Below are positions 42,675 through 51,364 of a DNA stretch of 64,000 nucleotides, one piece after another. How positions within the stretch are numbered: the first letter of the stretch is position 1; each line of letters opens with the position of its first letter. The notes under the pieces are model-generated. The model did no database searches, was not told the origin of the DNA, and saw nothing but the letters and a program-made list of their open reading frames with translations. The stretch comes from Thermopolyspora flexuosa (GTDB lineage: Bacteria; Actinomycetota; Actinomycetes; Streptosporangiales; Streptosporangiaceae): positions 2,790,001 through 2,854,000 of the forward strand of contig NZ_VFPQ01000001.1 of NCBI RefSeq assembly GCF_006716785.1, read 5' to 3'. A program made the translations under genes and the position numbers.

Positions 42675-42874
42675 CTAATCGCGCCGAGGGGGCGGCATGG
42701 ACCACGGCCGCAAGCCGTACGACCTGGGCCGACGCGGGAGCCGCGGGATAGTGGGGAACTCGCCTGCGGCAGCTGCGGCGGTCGCCGGCAGGCCCGCCGT
42801 ACCCGCTCGCCCCGGGCCCCGGTGCTCGCGGATGCCCGCCCCGGCGGCACCCCGCCGAACCCGAAGGAGCCGAC

Positions 42875-45325
42875 GTGACGCCACTCGTGGTGCCGCTCAC
42901 CGCGGTCGGGCGCGACGACCTCGCGCGCGCCGGCGGCAAGGGCGCCAATCTCGGTGAACTGGTCGCGGCGGGCCTGCCGGTCCCCGACGGCTTCGTGGTG
43001 ACCACCGCCGCCTACGCGGAGCTGATCGACCGGTGCGGGCTCGCCGCGCGCATCCCCCGCCTGCTCGACGCCGGGGACGGCGCGGCCATCCGCGCGGAGT
43101 TCGCGGCCGCGGAGATCCCCGCCGCGACGGCCGAGGCGATCACGGCCGCGTACCGCGGGCTGGGCGGCGGCCCGGTCGCCGTGCGCTCCAGCGCCACCGC
43201 CGAGGACCTGCCCGGGGCCGCGTTCGCCGGGCAGCAGGACACCTACCTCAACGTCGAGGGCGAGGACGCGCTGCTCGACGCGGTGCGCCGCTGCTGGGGC
43301 TCGCTGTGGACCGACCGCGCCATCGCCTACCGCCGCCGCCTCGGCATCGGCCCCGAGCAGGTGCGGATCGCGGTCGTCGTGCAGCGCATGGTGGACGCCG
43401 AGGCCGCCGGGGTGATGTTCACCGCCGACCCGGTGAGCGGAGACCGGGACCGGCTCGTGGTCGACGCCTCCCCCGGGCTCGGCGAGGCCGTGGTCTCCGG
43501 CCGGGTCACCCCCGACCACTACGAGCTCGACCGCCGCGGCAGGCTGCTCGGCTGGACGCCGGGCCGGGCCGAGGTGGTGGTCCGCGGGGCCGCGGGCGGC
43601 GGGGTCGTCGAGGAGGCCGGGAAGGCCACCGGGGAACGGCTGCTCGGCGACGCCGCGCTCGCCGAGCTCGCCCGGCTCGGCGTCGCCGTGCAGGACCGGT
43701 ACGGCAGGCCGATGGACATCGAGTGGGCGCTCGCGGGCGGCCGGGTCTGGCTGGTGCAGGCCCGCCCGATGACCGCGCTGCCGCCGCCCCCGGTACGGCT
43801 CGGCTTCATCCAGCGGCGGCTCGGCGAGATGCTGCTCGACTACCTGCCGCGCCGGCCGTACCCGATGGACATGAGCACCTGGGTGCCGTACGGCCCGGTC
43901 GGGATGATGGTCGAGGTCGCCCGCAGCGTCGGGGTGCGCGGCCTGTTCGAGGGCGCGATCGAGGAGCAGGACGGGGTGGTGTACCGCATCCTGCCCCACC
44001 GCCCGCACCCCACGCCGAAGGCGCTCACCGCGCCGTTCCGGCTGCTGTACCGGGCCCACCGGTACGACCCGGCGCGGTGGACCGAGGACCCCCGGTTCGC
44101 CGGGTTCCTCCGCGAGGTGGAACGGCTGTGCGGGCTCGACCCGGCCGCGATGCCCTGGCCAGAGCTGATCCGCCTGCCGCGGCGGGCGCTGGCCGCGGTG
44201 CGGCCGATCACCGAGCTGCGCCGCGACTACCTGCCCGGCTGCGCCCTCAGCGTGCTCCGGATGGTGGTGGCGCTGCTGCCGCTCGGCGCGGTCCGTATGT
44301 GGGGTGACCTGCTGGCCGGTGGGCGGACCCGCACCGAGGACGGCAACCGCGCCCTGGAGGCGCTCGCGGCCAGGGTGCGCGAGGACCCGCGGCTGAAGGA
44401 GGCGGTGGACGCGCTCGACCTCGATCGGGTGAAGGGGTTCACCGGCTTCTGGGCCGAGTTCACCGCGTTCCTCGCCGAGTACGGCCACCGGGAGACCGGC
44501 AGCCCGGTGCTCGCCTCCTCACCCACCTGGGAGGAGGCGCCGGAGGTGGTGCTCGGCCTGCTCAAGGTGCTCGCGGCGGCGCCGCCGTCCCCGCCCGGAG
44601 ACCGCGTCGGCGAGGCCGTACGGCGGCTGCGCGCCCACCCGCGGCTGCGCTCCCCGCGGCGGTGGGCCCGGATGGAGCGCCGGATCGCCGCGGCGCGCGT
44701 CGCGTGGGCGTTCCGCGAGGACACCCACTTCTACTTCACGATGCCGTTGCCGGTGCTGCGCCGCGCGCTGCTCGAGATCGGCGCCCGGCTGCGCGACGCC
44801 GGCGTGCTGGAGACCGCCGAGGACGTGTTCCACCTGCGGCTGGAGGAGGTGGAGGCGGCGGGCGACCCGGCCGTCATGCCGCAGGAGCGGCGGGAGGAGC
44901 TGGCCGCCACGGCGCGGGCGCGGGCGGCCCGGCGGCAGGAGCTGGCTGGCGTGCGGCTCATCGACCCCCGCGCGGTCTATCCGGACCGCGGTGAGGCGGG
45001 GGATGCGCTGGTGCGCGGCACGCCCGGGGGCGGCGGAACGGCGACCGGCCCGGTGCGGATCATCCGCGACCCGTCGGAGTTCGGCCGCCTCGCCGAGGGC
45101 GAGGTGCTCGTCTGCCCGAACACGAACCCCGCCTGGACTCCGCTGTTCCAGCGCGCGGCGGCGGTCGTGGTCGACGCGGGCGGCGTCGGCTCGCACGCCG
45201 CGATCGTCGCCCGCGAGTACGGCCTGCCCGCCGTACTGGGCACGGTCACCGGCACCGCCGTACTGGCCGACGGACAGGTCGTCACCGTGGACGGCGACGC
45301 GGGCGTGGTCAGGAGTGCGTCATGA
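42875..45325 (+). CDS. PEP-synthase/rifampin-phosphotransferase-like dikinase
   Basis: An 816-residue protein with the three-part layout of PEP synthase and rifampin phosphotransferase (RPH): an N-terminal ATP-grasp domain (GGKGANLGELVAAGLPVPDG, AVRSSATAEDLPGAAFAGQQ, MFTADPVSGDRDRLVVDAS), a large divergent middle domain, and a C-terminal swivelling domain whose phospho-histidine is His774 in GGVGSHAAIVAREYGLPAV. RPH passes the ATP beta-phosphate through this His to rifamycins. The middle domain decides the acceptor and is not PEP-like here. Start is GTG with AAGGAG. The TetR gene follows 52 bp later. Rifamycin inactivation is possible, but another acceptor is as likely. Confidence 0.85.
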   Translation: MTPLVVPLTAVGRDDLARAGGKGANLGELVAAGLPVPDGFVVTTAAYAELIDRCGLAARIPRLLDAGDGAAIRAEFAAAEIPAATAEAITAAYRGLGGGPVAVRSSATAEDLPGAAFAGQQDTYLNVEGEDALLDAVRRCWGSLWTDRAIAYRRRLGIGPEQVRIAVVVQRMVDAEAAGVMFTADPVSGDRDRLVVDASPGLGEAVVSGRVTPDHYELDRRGRLLGWTPGRAEVVVRGAAGGGVVEEAGKATGERLLGDAALAELARLGVAVQDRYGRPMDIEWALAGGRVWLVQARPMTALPPPPVRLGFIQRRLGEMLLDYLPRRPYPMDMSTWVPYGPVGMMVEVARSVGVRGLFEGAIEEQDGVVYRILPHRPHPTPKALTAPFRLLYRAHRYDPARWTEDPRFAGFLREVERLCGLDPAAMPWPELIRLPRRALAAVRPITELRRDYLPGCALSVLRMVVALLPLGAVRMWGDLLAGGRTRTEDGNRALEALAARVREDPRLKEAVDALDLDRVKGFTGFWAEFTAFLAEYGHRETGSPVLASSPTWEEAPEVVLGLLKVLAAAPPSPPGDRVGEAVRRLRAHPRLRSPRRWARMERRIAAARVAWAFREDTHFYFTMPLPVLRRALLEIGARLRDAGVLETAEDVFHLRLEEVEAAGDPAVMPQERREELAATARARAARRQELAGVRLIDPRAVYPDRGEAGDALVRGTPGGGGTATGPVRIIRDPSEFGRLAEGEVLVCPNTNPAWTPLFQRAAAVVVDAGGVGSHAAIVAREYGLPAVLGTVTGTAVLADGQVVTVDGDAGVVRSAS

Positions 45326-45377
45326 TCGCCGTGTCCCGTGACCGCGCCCTTCGCGAGATCGCCCGTGGAGGTGAACG

Positions 45378-46022
45378 GTGACCGCCGGGCAGGAGACCGA
45401 CCACCGCAGGCGGCCGCGCCGCCGCGGCCCCGCCCTCGACGAGGCCATCTTCCAGGCCGTGCTCGACGAGCTCGCCGAGGTGGGCTACGCGCGGCTGACC
45501 ATGGAGGGCGTCGCCCAGCGGGCGCGGGCGGGCAAGGCGTCCCTGTACCGCCGCTGGCCCACCCGGATCGAGCTCGTCATGGACGCGGTGTACAGCCGGC
45601 TGCCCGACCCGTCGGCCCCGCCGGACACGGGCAGCCTGCGCGGCGACCTGCTCGCGCTGCTGCGCGCCAACGCCGAGGCGCTCGCCGGGCCGGCCGGGGA
45701 GGCGATGCGCGGCCTGCTCAGCGAGGCGCTCGCCGACTCCGAGGTGATCGCCCGGGTCCGGCGCAACTCGCAGGGGGCGACCCTGCGCACCATGCGGGAG
45801 ATCCTCCGCCGTGCCGTCGGCCGCGGCGAGATCGACCCCGCCGCGGTCACCGACCGCCGCATGGAGGCCGGGCACGCCCTGCTGCGCTACCACTTCCTCT
45901 TCAACGGCACCCCGATCCCCGACCAGGTGATCACCCAGATCGTGGACGAGGTCCTGCTCCCCCTGTTCCGGTCCCCCACGTGCCCGCCGTCCACCGGCCG
46001 GGCCCCGGCCGCCGACGGCTAG
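45378..46022 (+). CDS. TetR-family transcriptional regulator
   Basis: A 214-residue regulator. The helix-turn-helix is LTMEGVAQRARAGKASLYRRWPTRIELV near residues 40-67, with the TetR recognition helix. The C-terminal domain resembles the TetR_C_11-type ligand pocket (GEAMRGLLSEALADSEV; later HALLRYHFLFNGTPI). Start is GTG with GGAGGTG. It follows the RPH/PEP-synthase-like gene in the same direction and probably represses that operon through the paired GAACG...CGTTC sites. Confidence 0.9.
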   Translation: MTAGQETDHRRRPRRRGPALDEAIFQAVLDELAEVGYARLTMEGVAQRARAGKASLYRRWPTRIELVMDAVYSRLPDPSAPPDTGSLRGDLLALLRANAEALAGPAGEAMRGLLSEALADSEVIARVRRNSQGATLRTMREILRRAVGRGEIDPAAVTDRRMEAGHALLRYHFLFNGTPIPDQVITQIVDEVLLPLFRSPTCPPSTGRAPAADG

Positions 46023-46615
46023 CCGTACTCGGGCATCGGGTCGGTGACACGCGGCCGCCGGTGCTTGATCGGCAAAGGTTCCCGGATGTGGCGGAGACAT
46101 CCTCCCCGTCGCATCCGGGGGTCTTGGGCTGACGCTCATGACGCCGGGCTTTTCACCTGCGGAGTCGCCGGCCCAGCGCCCCGGCGGGGACAGCGGTCAC
46201 GTCACCCGCATCGCCGAGCATCCGGCCGTCTCCCGCCCACCGGCACGGCGGCCCCGATCGCCGGCGCTCCCGGGTCGGTGACATGCGGCGACCGGTGTTC
46301 GATCAGGTCTCCGGCCCGGTGGCGACGCCGTGTTCCCCGAACCGGAGGACCCCATGCCGTCCGGCCGTTCCCGGGAGATCCTGCTGCGACGGCGCGAGCT
46401 TGTGGCGGCAGGTGTCGCTACATCGCCGAGGAACCCGCCGGGCGCTGCGCGGCGTTGCCCTCGCCGTACCCGTCGCCGGCCTCACCTCGCCGCCGACACG
46501 GGACGCGGACGTGCCGGTGCCCGGCACAGCCGACGAACAGACCGGTCAGATCCCGTCCGGAGAACCGCGGCCGTTTCCGGCCACGCTCAGGAGGTCCGGC
46601 ACCGGCCACCGGCAC
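46023..46615. other. About 590 bp without a gene, containing a degenerate direct repeat
   Basis: No frame here codes for a recognisable protein. Two 35-bp words, 46,038-46,072 and 46,272-46,306, agree at 29 positions (both begin GGGTCGGTGACA and contain CCGGTG..TGATC or CCGGTG..CGATC). They may be remnants of an internal duplication or paired binding sites. The stretch separates the TetR gene from a convergent hypothetical gene. Confidence 0.45.
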
Positions 46616-47473
46616 CTATGAGCAGGCGAGAGCCCTAGCGCGTTTCCGATGGCGGCGCGCCCGGACCAGGCTGTTGTACGCCCAGATCCTCTCGTTGATC
46701 TGTTCCGGAGGAAGCCGCGCCGTATCCGCGTCACCGAGGATTTCCCGGCGGGAGACCGTGGCAACCGAAACTCTCTGCCGGTAGTTCCGGAAAATCTGCA
46801 CCTCACCGTCGGTCGGCCCGATCGGCCAGATGGTCTCCAGGTAGACGTAGTCCATTCCGTCGCGTCGTCCGGAGTCGAGCATGGCCACGTACACGGCCCA
46901 CTCGCGCAGGCGTTTCGGCAGGCCGCGCAGCACCAGCATGCCGCCGATCCGTTCGACGGCGCTCCTGCGGTCATCCGGCCTCGGCTCCCAGGCAGGCCAC
47001 TCCCCGGTCTCCCGGAATCGGTGGAAGCGGGCGGCCTCCTGGTCGAGTCCCCAGGCGTGCCAGCGCACCGTGCCGTCCGGCTTCGCGGGGGCCGTGAGCA
47101 GGTGACGCAGCCGCCGCGCCGCCTCCGGCGTCAGCACGGTGAGGTCGGCGTGCACCAGTGCGATCGGCGTAGCGGGCTCGGCGTCGAACGGGTTGGGATC
47201 CAGATGGGGCGGGCCGATGACGACGATCGTCCCGGGTCTGCGCTGGAAGGACAACCCCCACAGCAGCCGTCCGAGCACGCGGGCGCCGTGGTCGTCCGAC
47301 AGGATGTGCCAGGTTTCGTGGTAGCGGTTGGTGGAGAATCGCACGCGGGCGTCCGGCCGTAGCGAAATGACCGTGTACTCGCGGCCGTCCGCCCACAGAA
47401 CGCGGCGATGAAGCTTGAGCCTGTCCCCCGTGTCCCTCGCGGATCGGGGCCTGGTGTGCTTACGCGTCGCCAC
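46616..47473 (-). CDS. Hypothetical 285-residue protein
   Basis: I do not recognise this family. The protein is soluble, with a basic start (MATRKHTRPRSARD) and a basic end (RARRHRKRARALACS). Coherent segments are VLWADGREYTVISLRPDARVRFSTNRYHETWHIL, RRPGTIVVIGPPHLDPNPFDAEPATPIALVHADL (split here only as description), GGMLVLRGLPKRLREWAVYVAML and INERIWAYNSLVRA. The composition is protein-like throughout and codon third positions are GC-rich, so it is a real gene. Start is GTG with a weak GGTGGT upstream. The neighbourhood looks like variable accessory DNA. Confidence 0.65.
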   Translation of the reverse strand: MATRKHTRPRSARDTGDRLKLHRRVLWADGREYTVISLRPDARVRFSTNRYHETWHILSDDHGARVLGRLLWGLSFQRRPGTIVVIGPPHLDPNPFDAEPATPIALVHADLTVLTPEAARRLRHLLTAPAKPDGTVRWHAWGLDQEAARFHRFRETGEWPAWEPRPDDRRSAVERIGGMLVLRGLPKRLREWAVYVAMLDSGRRDGMDYVYLETIWPIGPTDGEVQIFRNYRQRVSVATVSRREILGDADTARLPPEQINERIWAYNSLVRARRHRKRARALACS

Positions 47474-47859
47474 GTACCACCGTCATTCCCTCTCCTTCGG
47501 CCGCATCGCGGCTCATGGAATCGCATTCGCAACGCTCGACGCAACCGATTTGGCACACGGGGACGGGGGCACGGATGCCGCCATCGGCAGTGCGGTCTGC
47601 CCGGCCCACTGCGCGCGCTGGACGCTCAACCCGCAACACCGGGCGCACCGACGGCACCGGACGGATGTCGGCGATGGCAGGCCGGATCCCGGCTTCACGG
47701 TCACGGCGCTGCCACGCGGGGTCGGCCGGCGAGCTGGGTGCGGGGTCGTACGCGGGGCGGCAACGAACGCCTTGGCGCTCTTGGCCACGGCCACGATCAC
47801 CTTGCCCCGCACCCGGCCGTGGCCACGCGGTGCCCGCCGGCGGCGCGGTGCCGTACCAC
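47474..47859. other. Accessory intergenic stretch, nothing recognised
   Basis: About 385 bp between two leftward genes. Frames on both strands give Arg/Ala/Pro-rich translations with scattered Cys and no family resemblance. It may include decayed coding DNA, but I cannot name it. Confidence 0.4.
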
Positions 47860-48105
47860 CTAGCCTGCGGAATCCTTCCCTTTCTTCGGATGCAGCGCCG
47901 ACGGCTTGTGCACGGCGCTCTTGCCGCTCTTGTCGCTGCGCACCCGGTACTGCGGGTCCTCAGGCGAGGCGTTCACGGTACGGCCCGCCTCCTCGGTCCG
48001 CTCGGTGAGCTTCTTCTCCACCTTGCCCGAGGTCGTGGAGCCGTGGCTCCGCCACGTCACCTCGTCCCCGACGCCGGGTTCCTCTCGCTTCCGTCTGCCG
48101 GCCAT
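47860..48105 (-). CDS. DUF2945 / hypervirulence-associated TUDOR-domain protein
   Basis: An 81-residue protein matching the small TUDOR-like DUF2945 family. It opens with GVGDEVTWRSHGSTTSGKVEKKL, a beta strand-turn pattern typical of the family. Then come DPQYRVRSDKSGKSAVHKPSAL, the conserved YxVxSDKSGK...A.HK motif, and a Lys-rich tail. Members are widespread in soil bacteria and their function is unknown; nucleic-acid or protein binding is inferred from the fold. Its start lies just after the end of a kinase-domain remnant. Confidence 0.85.
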   Translation of the reverse strand: MAGRRKREEPGVGDEVTWRSHGSTTSGKVEKKLTERTEEAGRTVNASPEDPQYRVRSDKSGKSAVHKPSALHPKKGKDSAG

Positions 48106-48119
48106 GCCCCTCGACTACC

Positions 48120-48358
48120 CGAGGCGGCAGGCGGAACGCGGCACGGCCCTGCCGGGGCGGCCAGGTCAGGTCTCCGCCGAGTTCGCGCAGCCGGTCCCTC
48201 AGCCGGGCGAGGCTGCGGTACACGGGCCTTTCCGGGAACCCGGCGCCGTGATCGGTCACCGTGACCACGGCCCTCCCCTCCCTGATATCGGCCCGCACGT
48301 ACGCGTGGTCGACGCGGGCGTGGTCGGCGACGTCGGCGAGCACCGCGCGGAGCGCGGA
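48120..48358 (-). pseudogene. Remnant of a histidine-kinase ATPase domain
   Basis: The frame reads ALRAVLADVADHARVDHAYV (N-box-like), VVTVTDHGAGF (G1 box) and LRDRLRELGGDLTW...RAAFRLPP, the closing strands of a HATPase_c domain. A stop codon lies directly upstream in frame, and no sensor or dimerisation region precedes it. The frame then runs into the next gene without its own stop. It is therefore a truncated relic, not a working kinase. Confidence 0.6.
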
Positions 48359-48470
48359 TCACGCTTGGCCCCGGCCGGTGCGCCACCGGATGCAGCAGGG
48401 GCGGACGCGTGGTCACGTCACCGTCGATGGGGCGTGCGGCGCCGTACCGGGCCGGACGCGGGCATGCCCG

Positions 48471-49079
48471 TCAGGTCCGCGCCGGGCCGCCCCGATCGCG
48501 GGTCCGCAGCCAGTCGATGAACATGCGGACCTCGGCCTCCTGGGCCTCGGTGAGGCGCGGGCCGCCGTAGGTGATCGACGGCGGCTCGTCGTCCCGGGGC
48601 CGGGCCGGTGGCGTGGCGTACGGGCGGGGCGCAACGTCGGTCATGCCGCGCAGCGCGTTGTCGAGGTCGGCGAGGGCGGCCCGGACGGCGTCAGGACCGG
48701 CGGCGAGCGCCCCGTACAGCCGGGGCAGGATCGTGACGAGGATGCCCGCGGCCTTCGCGGTCACGCGCCGGCCGTCGTCGCTGAGGCGCAGCAGGCGGGA
48801 GCGCGCGTCCTCGGGGTTCGGCACCTGCACGAGGTGCCCGCGGGCGGTGAGCCGCCGGATCATGCCCGAGACCGTGGTGGGGGCCATGCCGGTGAGCCGG
48901 GAGATCCGTCCCGGGGCGATCGGCTCGAAGGTGTGGACCAGCGAGTACAGCCCGAACTCGTCTCCGGTGAGCCCGAGCGGACGCAGATGGTCGTCGAGCA
49001 GGCGGCTGGTGAGGTGGGTGACCAGCCACACGTCGAAGAGGAGGGTGCACTCCTCCAAATTACTACTGTCTCGTTCCAT
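48471..49079 (-). CDS. MarR-family transcriptional regulator
   Basis: A 202-residue winged-helix repressor. The DNA-binding part reads PIAPGRISRLTGMAPTTVSGMIRRLTARGHL, followed by the wing NPEDARSRLLRLSDDGRRV. A C-terminal extension of about 60 residues (Pro-rich, then TEAQEAEVRMFIDWL) is longer than in a minimal MarR. The ATG lies inside an inverted repeat and has no Shine-Dalgarno sequence, so the mRNA may be leaderless, or a slightly later start may be used. It diverges from a membrane-protein gene 42 bp away, and both are probably controlled through that repeat. Confidence 0.88.
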   Translation of the reverse strand: MERDSSNLEECTLLFDVWLVTHLTSRLLDDHLRPLGLTGDEFGLYSLVHTFEPIAPGRISRLTGMAPTTVSGMIRRLTARGHLVQVPNPEDARSRLLRLSDDGRRVTAKAAGILVTILPRLYGALAAGPDAVRAALADLDNALRGMTDVAPRPYATPPARPRDDEPPSITYGGPRLTEAQEAEVRMFIDWLRTRDRGGPART

Positions 49080-49100
49080 ATATAGTACGTTACAGCAGTA
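49061..49100. promoter_or_regulatory. Inverted repeat spanning the marR start, probable MarR operator
   Basis: TACTACTGTCTCGT and, inverted, TACTGCTGTAACGT match at 11 of 14 positions around a 12-bp AT-rich centre that includes the marR start codon and TATATA. It lies in the divergent gap shared with the membrane-protein gene. This position would block both promoters. Confidence 0.6.
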
Positions 49101-49121
49101 ACTTGGCCTCGGAGGTCTTCC

Positions 49122-49739
49122 GTGTTGCGATCCCTGATCACCGAACGCGCGCGTGGCGTGCACCTGCTCTGGGCCGTGCTGGCGTACCTTCCGCCGGCCG
49201 CGGCGATGTTCGGCCCGATGGTCGTCCCGTGGCCGGGCCTGCTCGGCCGGGTCAGCGAGGCGTGCGGCGGGCTCGCGCCGTTTGACGTCCGCGGCCGGTG
49301 GACGGCCGCCGAGGCCCGGGAGATGCTGCACGCCTGCGGCGCGACCGGCCGCGAGGCCTACCTCCACCAGCAGCTTCTCGACCTGGTGTATCCGCTGGCC
49401 GTCGGCGCCGTGCTGCTGCTCGCGACCGCCCTCCTGCTGCGCCGGTACGGCGGCCGCGCCTGGCCGCTGCTGCTGCCGGTCGTGGCGATGACCGTGCTCG
49501 ACTACGCCGAGAACGCGGGCATCTGGTTCATGCTGCTCAACTGGCCCGACCTGAACGCGGCGGTGGCCGACGCGACCGGCCTGGTGACCGGGATGAAGCG
49601 CATGACCGGGTTCGCCGCCTTCACCCTGCCCATCGTGCTCGCCGTCATCGCGCTGCCCGGGTACGTGCGGCGGCTCCGCGCCCGGCGGTCCGGCGTCACC
49701 CCTCCGCCCGCGGCGGCGCCTACCGGGAACGCACGGTGA
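49122..49739 (+). CDS. Four-helix integral membrane protein under probable MarR control
   Basis: A 205-residue protein with four hydrophobic helices: VHLLWAVLAYLPPAAAMFGPMVV, PLAVGAVLLLATALLL, LLLPVVAMTVLDYAENAGIWF and FTLPIVLAVIALPGYV. A large outside loop follows helix 1. No transport motif is visible; similar proteins are annotated only as hypothetical membrane proteins. Start is GTG with GGAGG six bases upstream. The divergent MarR gene suggests induction by a small molecule, as for many MarR-linked membrane proteins. Confidence 0.78.
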   Translation: MLRSLITERARGVHLLWAVLAYLPPAAAMFGPMVVPWPGLLGRVSEACGGLAPFDVRGRWTAAEAREMLHACGATGREAYLHQQLLDLVYPLAVGAVLLLATALLLRRYGGRAWPLLLPVVAMTVLDYAENAGIWFMLLNWPDLNAAVADATGLVTGMKRMTGFAAFTLPIVLAVIALPGYVRRLRARRSGVTPPPAAAPTGNAR

Positions 49740-50004
49740 GGATCGCCGGGCCGAGGCGCGGCTCGCCGTCGTCGAGCGGCACACACCGCACGCCGCCGCG
49801 CCCGCGCAGCCCGCGGAACGCATACGGGGCGAGCACGGCGTCCATCCAGGCGCACGGGTTCGCCGGGCGGTACGCCTGGCACCGCACCTCCCCACCGCCC
49901 GAGTCGAGCCCGGACACCGCCCCGGACGTGCAGGCCCCGCTGCGGTCGCGGCGGGCGGCGAGCTCGTCCACCGGAGGCCGCGCAGCACGATGTTGCCCGC
50001 TCAC
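49720..50004 (-). CDS. Doubtful small frame
   Basis: A 94-residue frame in an otherwise empty 324-bp gap, with its last 20 bp antisense to the membrane-protein gene. The second half (EVRCQAYRPANPCAWMDAVL, GGVRCVPLDDGEPRLGPAIL) looks more protein-like than random, with four Cys, but no family is recognised. It could be a degraded gene end. The rest of the gap shows nothing. Confidence 0.25.
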   Translation of the reverse strand: MSGQHRAARPPVDELAARRDRSGACTSGAVSGLDSGGGEVRCQAYRPANPCAWMDAVLAPYAFRGLRGRGGVRCVPLDDGEPRLGPAILTVRSR

Positions 50005-50063
50005 CCCTCGCCCCTACCGCGATCGGTCGTCCCGCTCCCTCGGCCGCAGCGCCGACGCGCGGC

Positions 50064-51026
50064 TCAGCCGCACAGCTCCGCGAACCGCCCGGCGTCGACG
50101 TTGCCCCCCGAGATGACGATCCCGACCCGCCCGGACACGTTCTCCAGGCGGCCCGCCAGCAGCGCGGCGAGCCCGGTGGCACCGCTCGGCTCCACGACGA
50201 TCTTCAGCCGTTGGAAGGCGAAACGCATCGCCTCCCGGATCTCGTCGTCGCTGACGAGCACGATCCCGTCGAGCAGCCTCCGGTTGATGGAGAAGGTCAG
50301 CTCGCCCGGGGTCGGGATGGCCTGCCCGTCCGCGATCGTGCGCGGCACGTCGATGGTGACGCGGCGCCCCTCCTCCAAAGAGCGCTTGGTATCGTCCCCG
50401 GCCTCCGGCTCGACGCCGATCACCCGGACGTCCGGGTACAGCCCCTTGGCCGCGACAGCGGTTCCGGCGATCAGCCCGCCACCACCGACCGGCACGACCA
50501 GCAGGTCGAGGCGGCCTGTCTCCTCGAGGAGCTCGAGCGCCGCGGTGCCCTGACCGGCGATCACGTGTGGGTGGTCGTACGGCGGGATGAGGGCGAGCCC
50601 GCGCTCGGCGGCTAGCGCCTCCCCCAGCGCCGTGCGGTCCTCGGTGTACCGGTCGTAGGTGACGATCTCGGCCCCGTACCCGGCGGTCGCCTCCAGCTTC
50701 GACCGCGGGGCGTCCTCGGGCATCAGGATCACCGCGCTGGTGCCCAGCTCCCGGGCGGCGAGGGCGACGGCCTGGGCGTGATTGCCCGACGAGTACGCGG
50801 CGACGCCCTTGGCCAGTTGTTCCGGCGACAGCCGCGAGGCCGCGTTGTACGCGCCGCGGAACTTGAACGCCCCCACCCGCTGGAAGTTCTCGCACTTGAG
50901 GAACACCTCGGCGCCCACCAGCCGGTCGAGCGTACGTGAGCGAAGCACCGGGGTGCGGTGCGCGACGCCCGCGAGCCGTGCGGCGGCGTCGCGAACGTCG
51001 TCGAGGGTGACCGGGCGCTCGGCCAT
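50064..51026 (-). CDS. Threonine/serine dehydratase (PLP fold type II)
   Basis: A 320-residue enzyme that deaminates threonine or serine. The PLP lysine is in FKFRGAYN, preceded by FLKCENFQRVGAF. YSSGNHAQAVALAA is the substrate loop, VPVGGGGLIAGTAVA the phosphate-binding Gly loop, and ISGGNVDAGRF the closing Ser/Gly motif. No C-terminal ACT regulatory domain, so it is of the catabolic TdcB/serine-racemase-like class rather than the feedback-inhibited IlvA. Start ATG has GAAGGAGG. Single gene. Confidence 0.92.
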   Translation of the reverse strand: MAERPVTLDDVRDAAARLAGVAHRTPVLRSRTLDRLVGAEVFLKCENFQRVGAFKFRGAYNAASRLSPEQLAKGVAAYSSGNHAQAVALAARELGTSAVILMPEDAPRSKLEATAGYGAEIVTYDRYTEDRTALGEALAAERGLALIPPYDHPHVIAGQGTAALELLEETGRLDLLVVPVGGGGLIAGTAVAAKGLYPDVRVIGVEPEAGDDTKRSLEEGRRVTIDVPRTIADGQAIPTPGELTFSINRRLLDGIVLVSDDEIREAMRFAFQRLKIVVEPSGATGLAALLAGRLENVSGRVGIVISGGNVDAGRFAELCG

Positions 51027-51364
51027 GGTGTTCCTCCTTCGCCGGTTCGAGCCCTCCGACCGCCGACGGCGAGGCGCGTGGTATCCAGGCCGCGTCGGTG
51101 ATCGGGCATCGACAACTGTAGGCGTGGAGCGAACCGCGTGGCGGACGAGGGACGGCCGGCAGCCGGTGTCTCCTTCGCCGCCCGTGGTACCCCCGCTCCT
51201 GGCGCGGATGACGATCGCGAACGGCGAGGCCGACCTCACCACCCAAGCGCCTGCGCCCCGACGATGACGTCCGAGTCCGGCTCGACCTGCGAGGATCACC
51301 CACGCCGACCTGGGCGGCGGCGAGCCGGAGCGATCTCTCGCGTGCCTTGCCTCGGGTTCTGGCG
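51027..51364. other. Gap downstream of the histidine kinase, no response regulator seen
   Basis: About 338 bp between the kinase stop and the dehydratase start, both leftward, so it carries the dehydratase promoter. In related loci a LuxR-type response-regulator gene would follow the kinase here. None of the three leftward frames gives a receiver or LuxR domain. Confidence 0.5.

Noticed and set aside
42690-42874. A rifamycin-associated promoter element before the RPH-like gene
   Set aside because: Only a half-match (GGCTTGCGGC on the minus strand near 42,708) is present; the second half of the known palindrome is absent.
51027-51364. A hidden or decayed response-regulator gene after the kinase
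   Set aside because: None of the leftward frames shows DD...D...K receiver residues or a LuxR helix-turn-helix.
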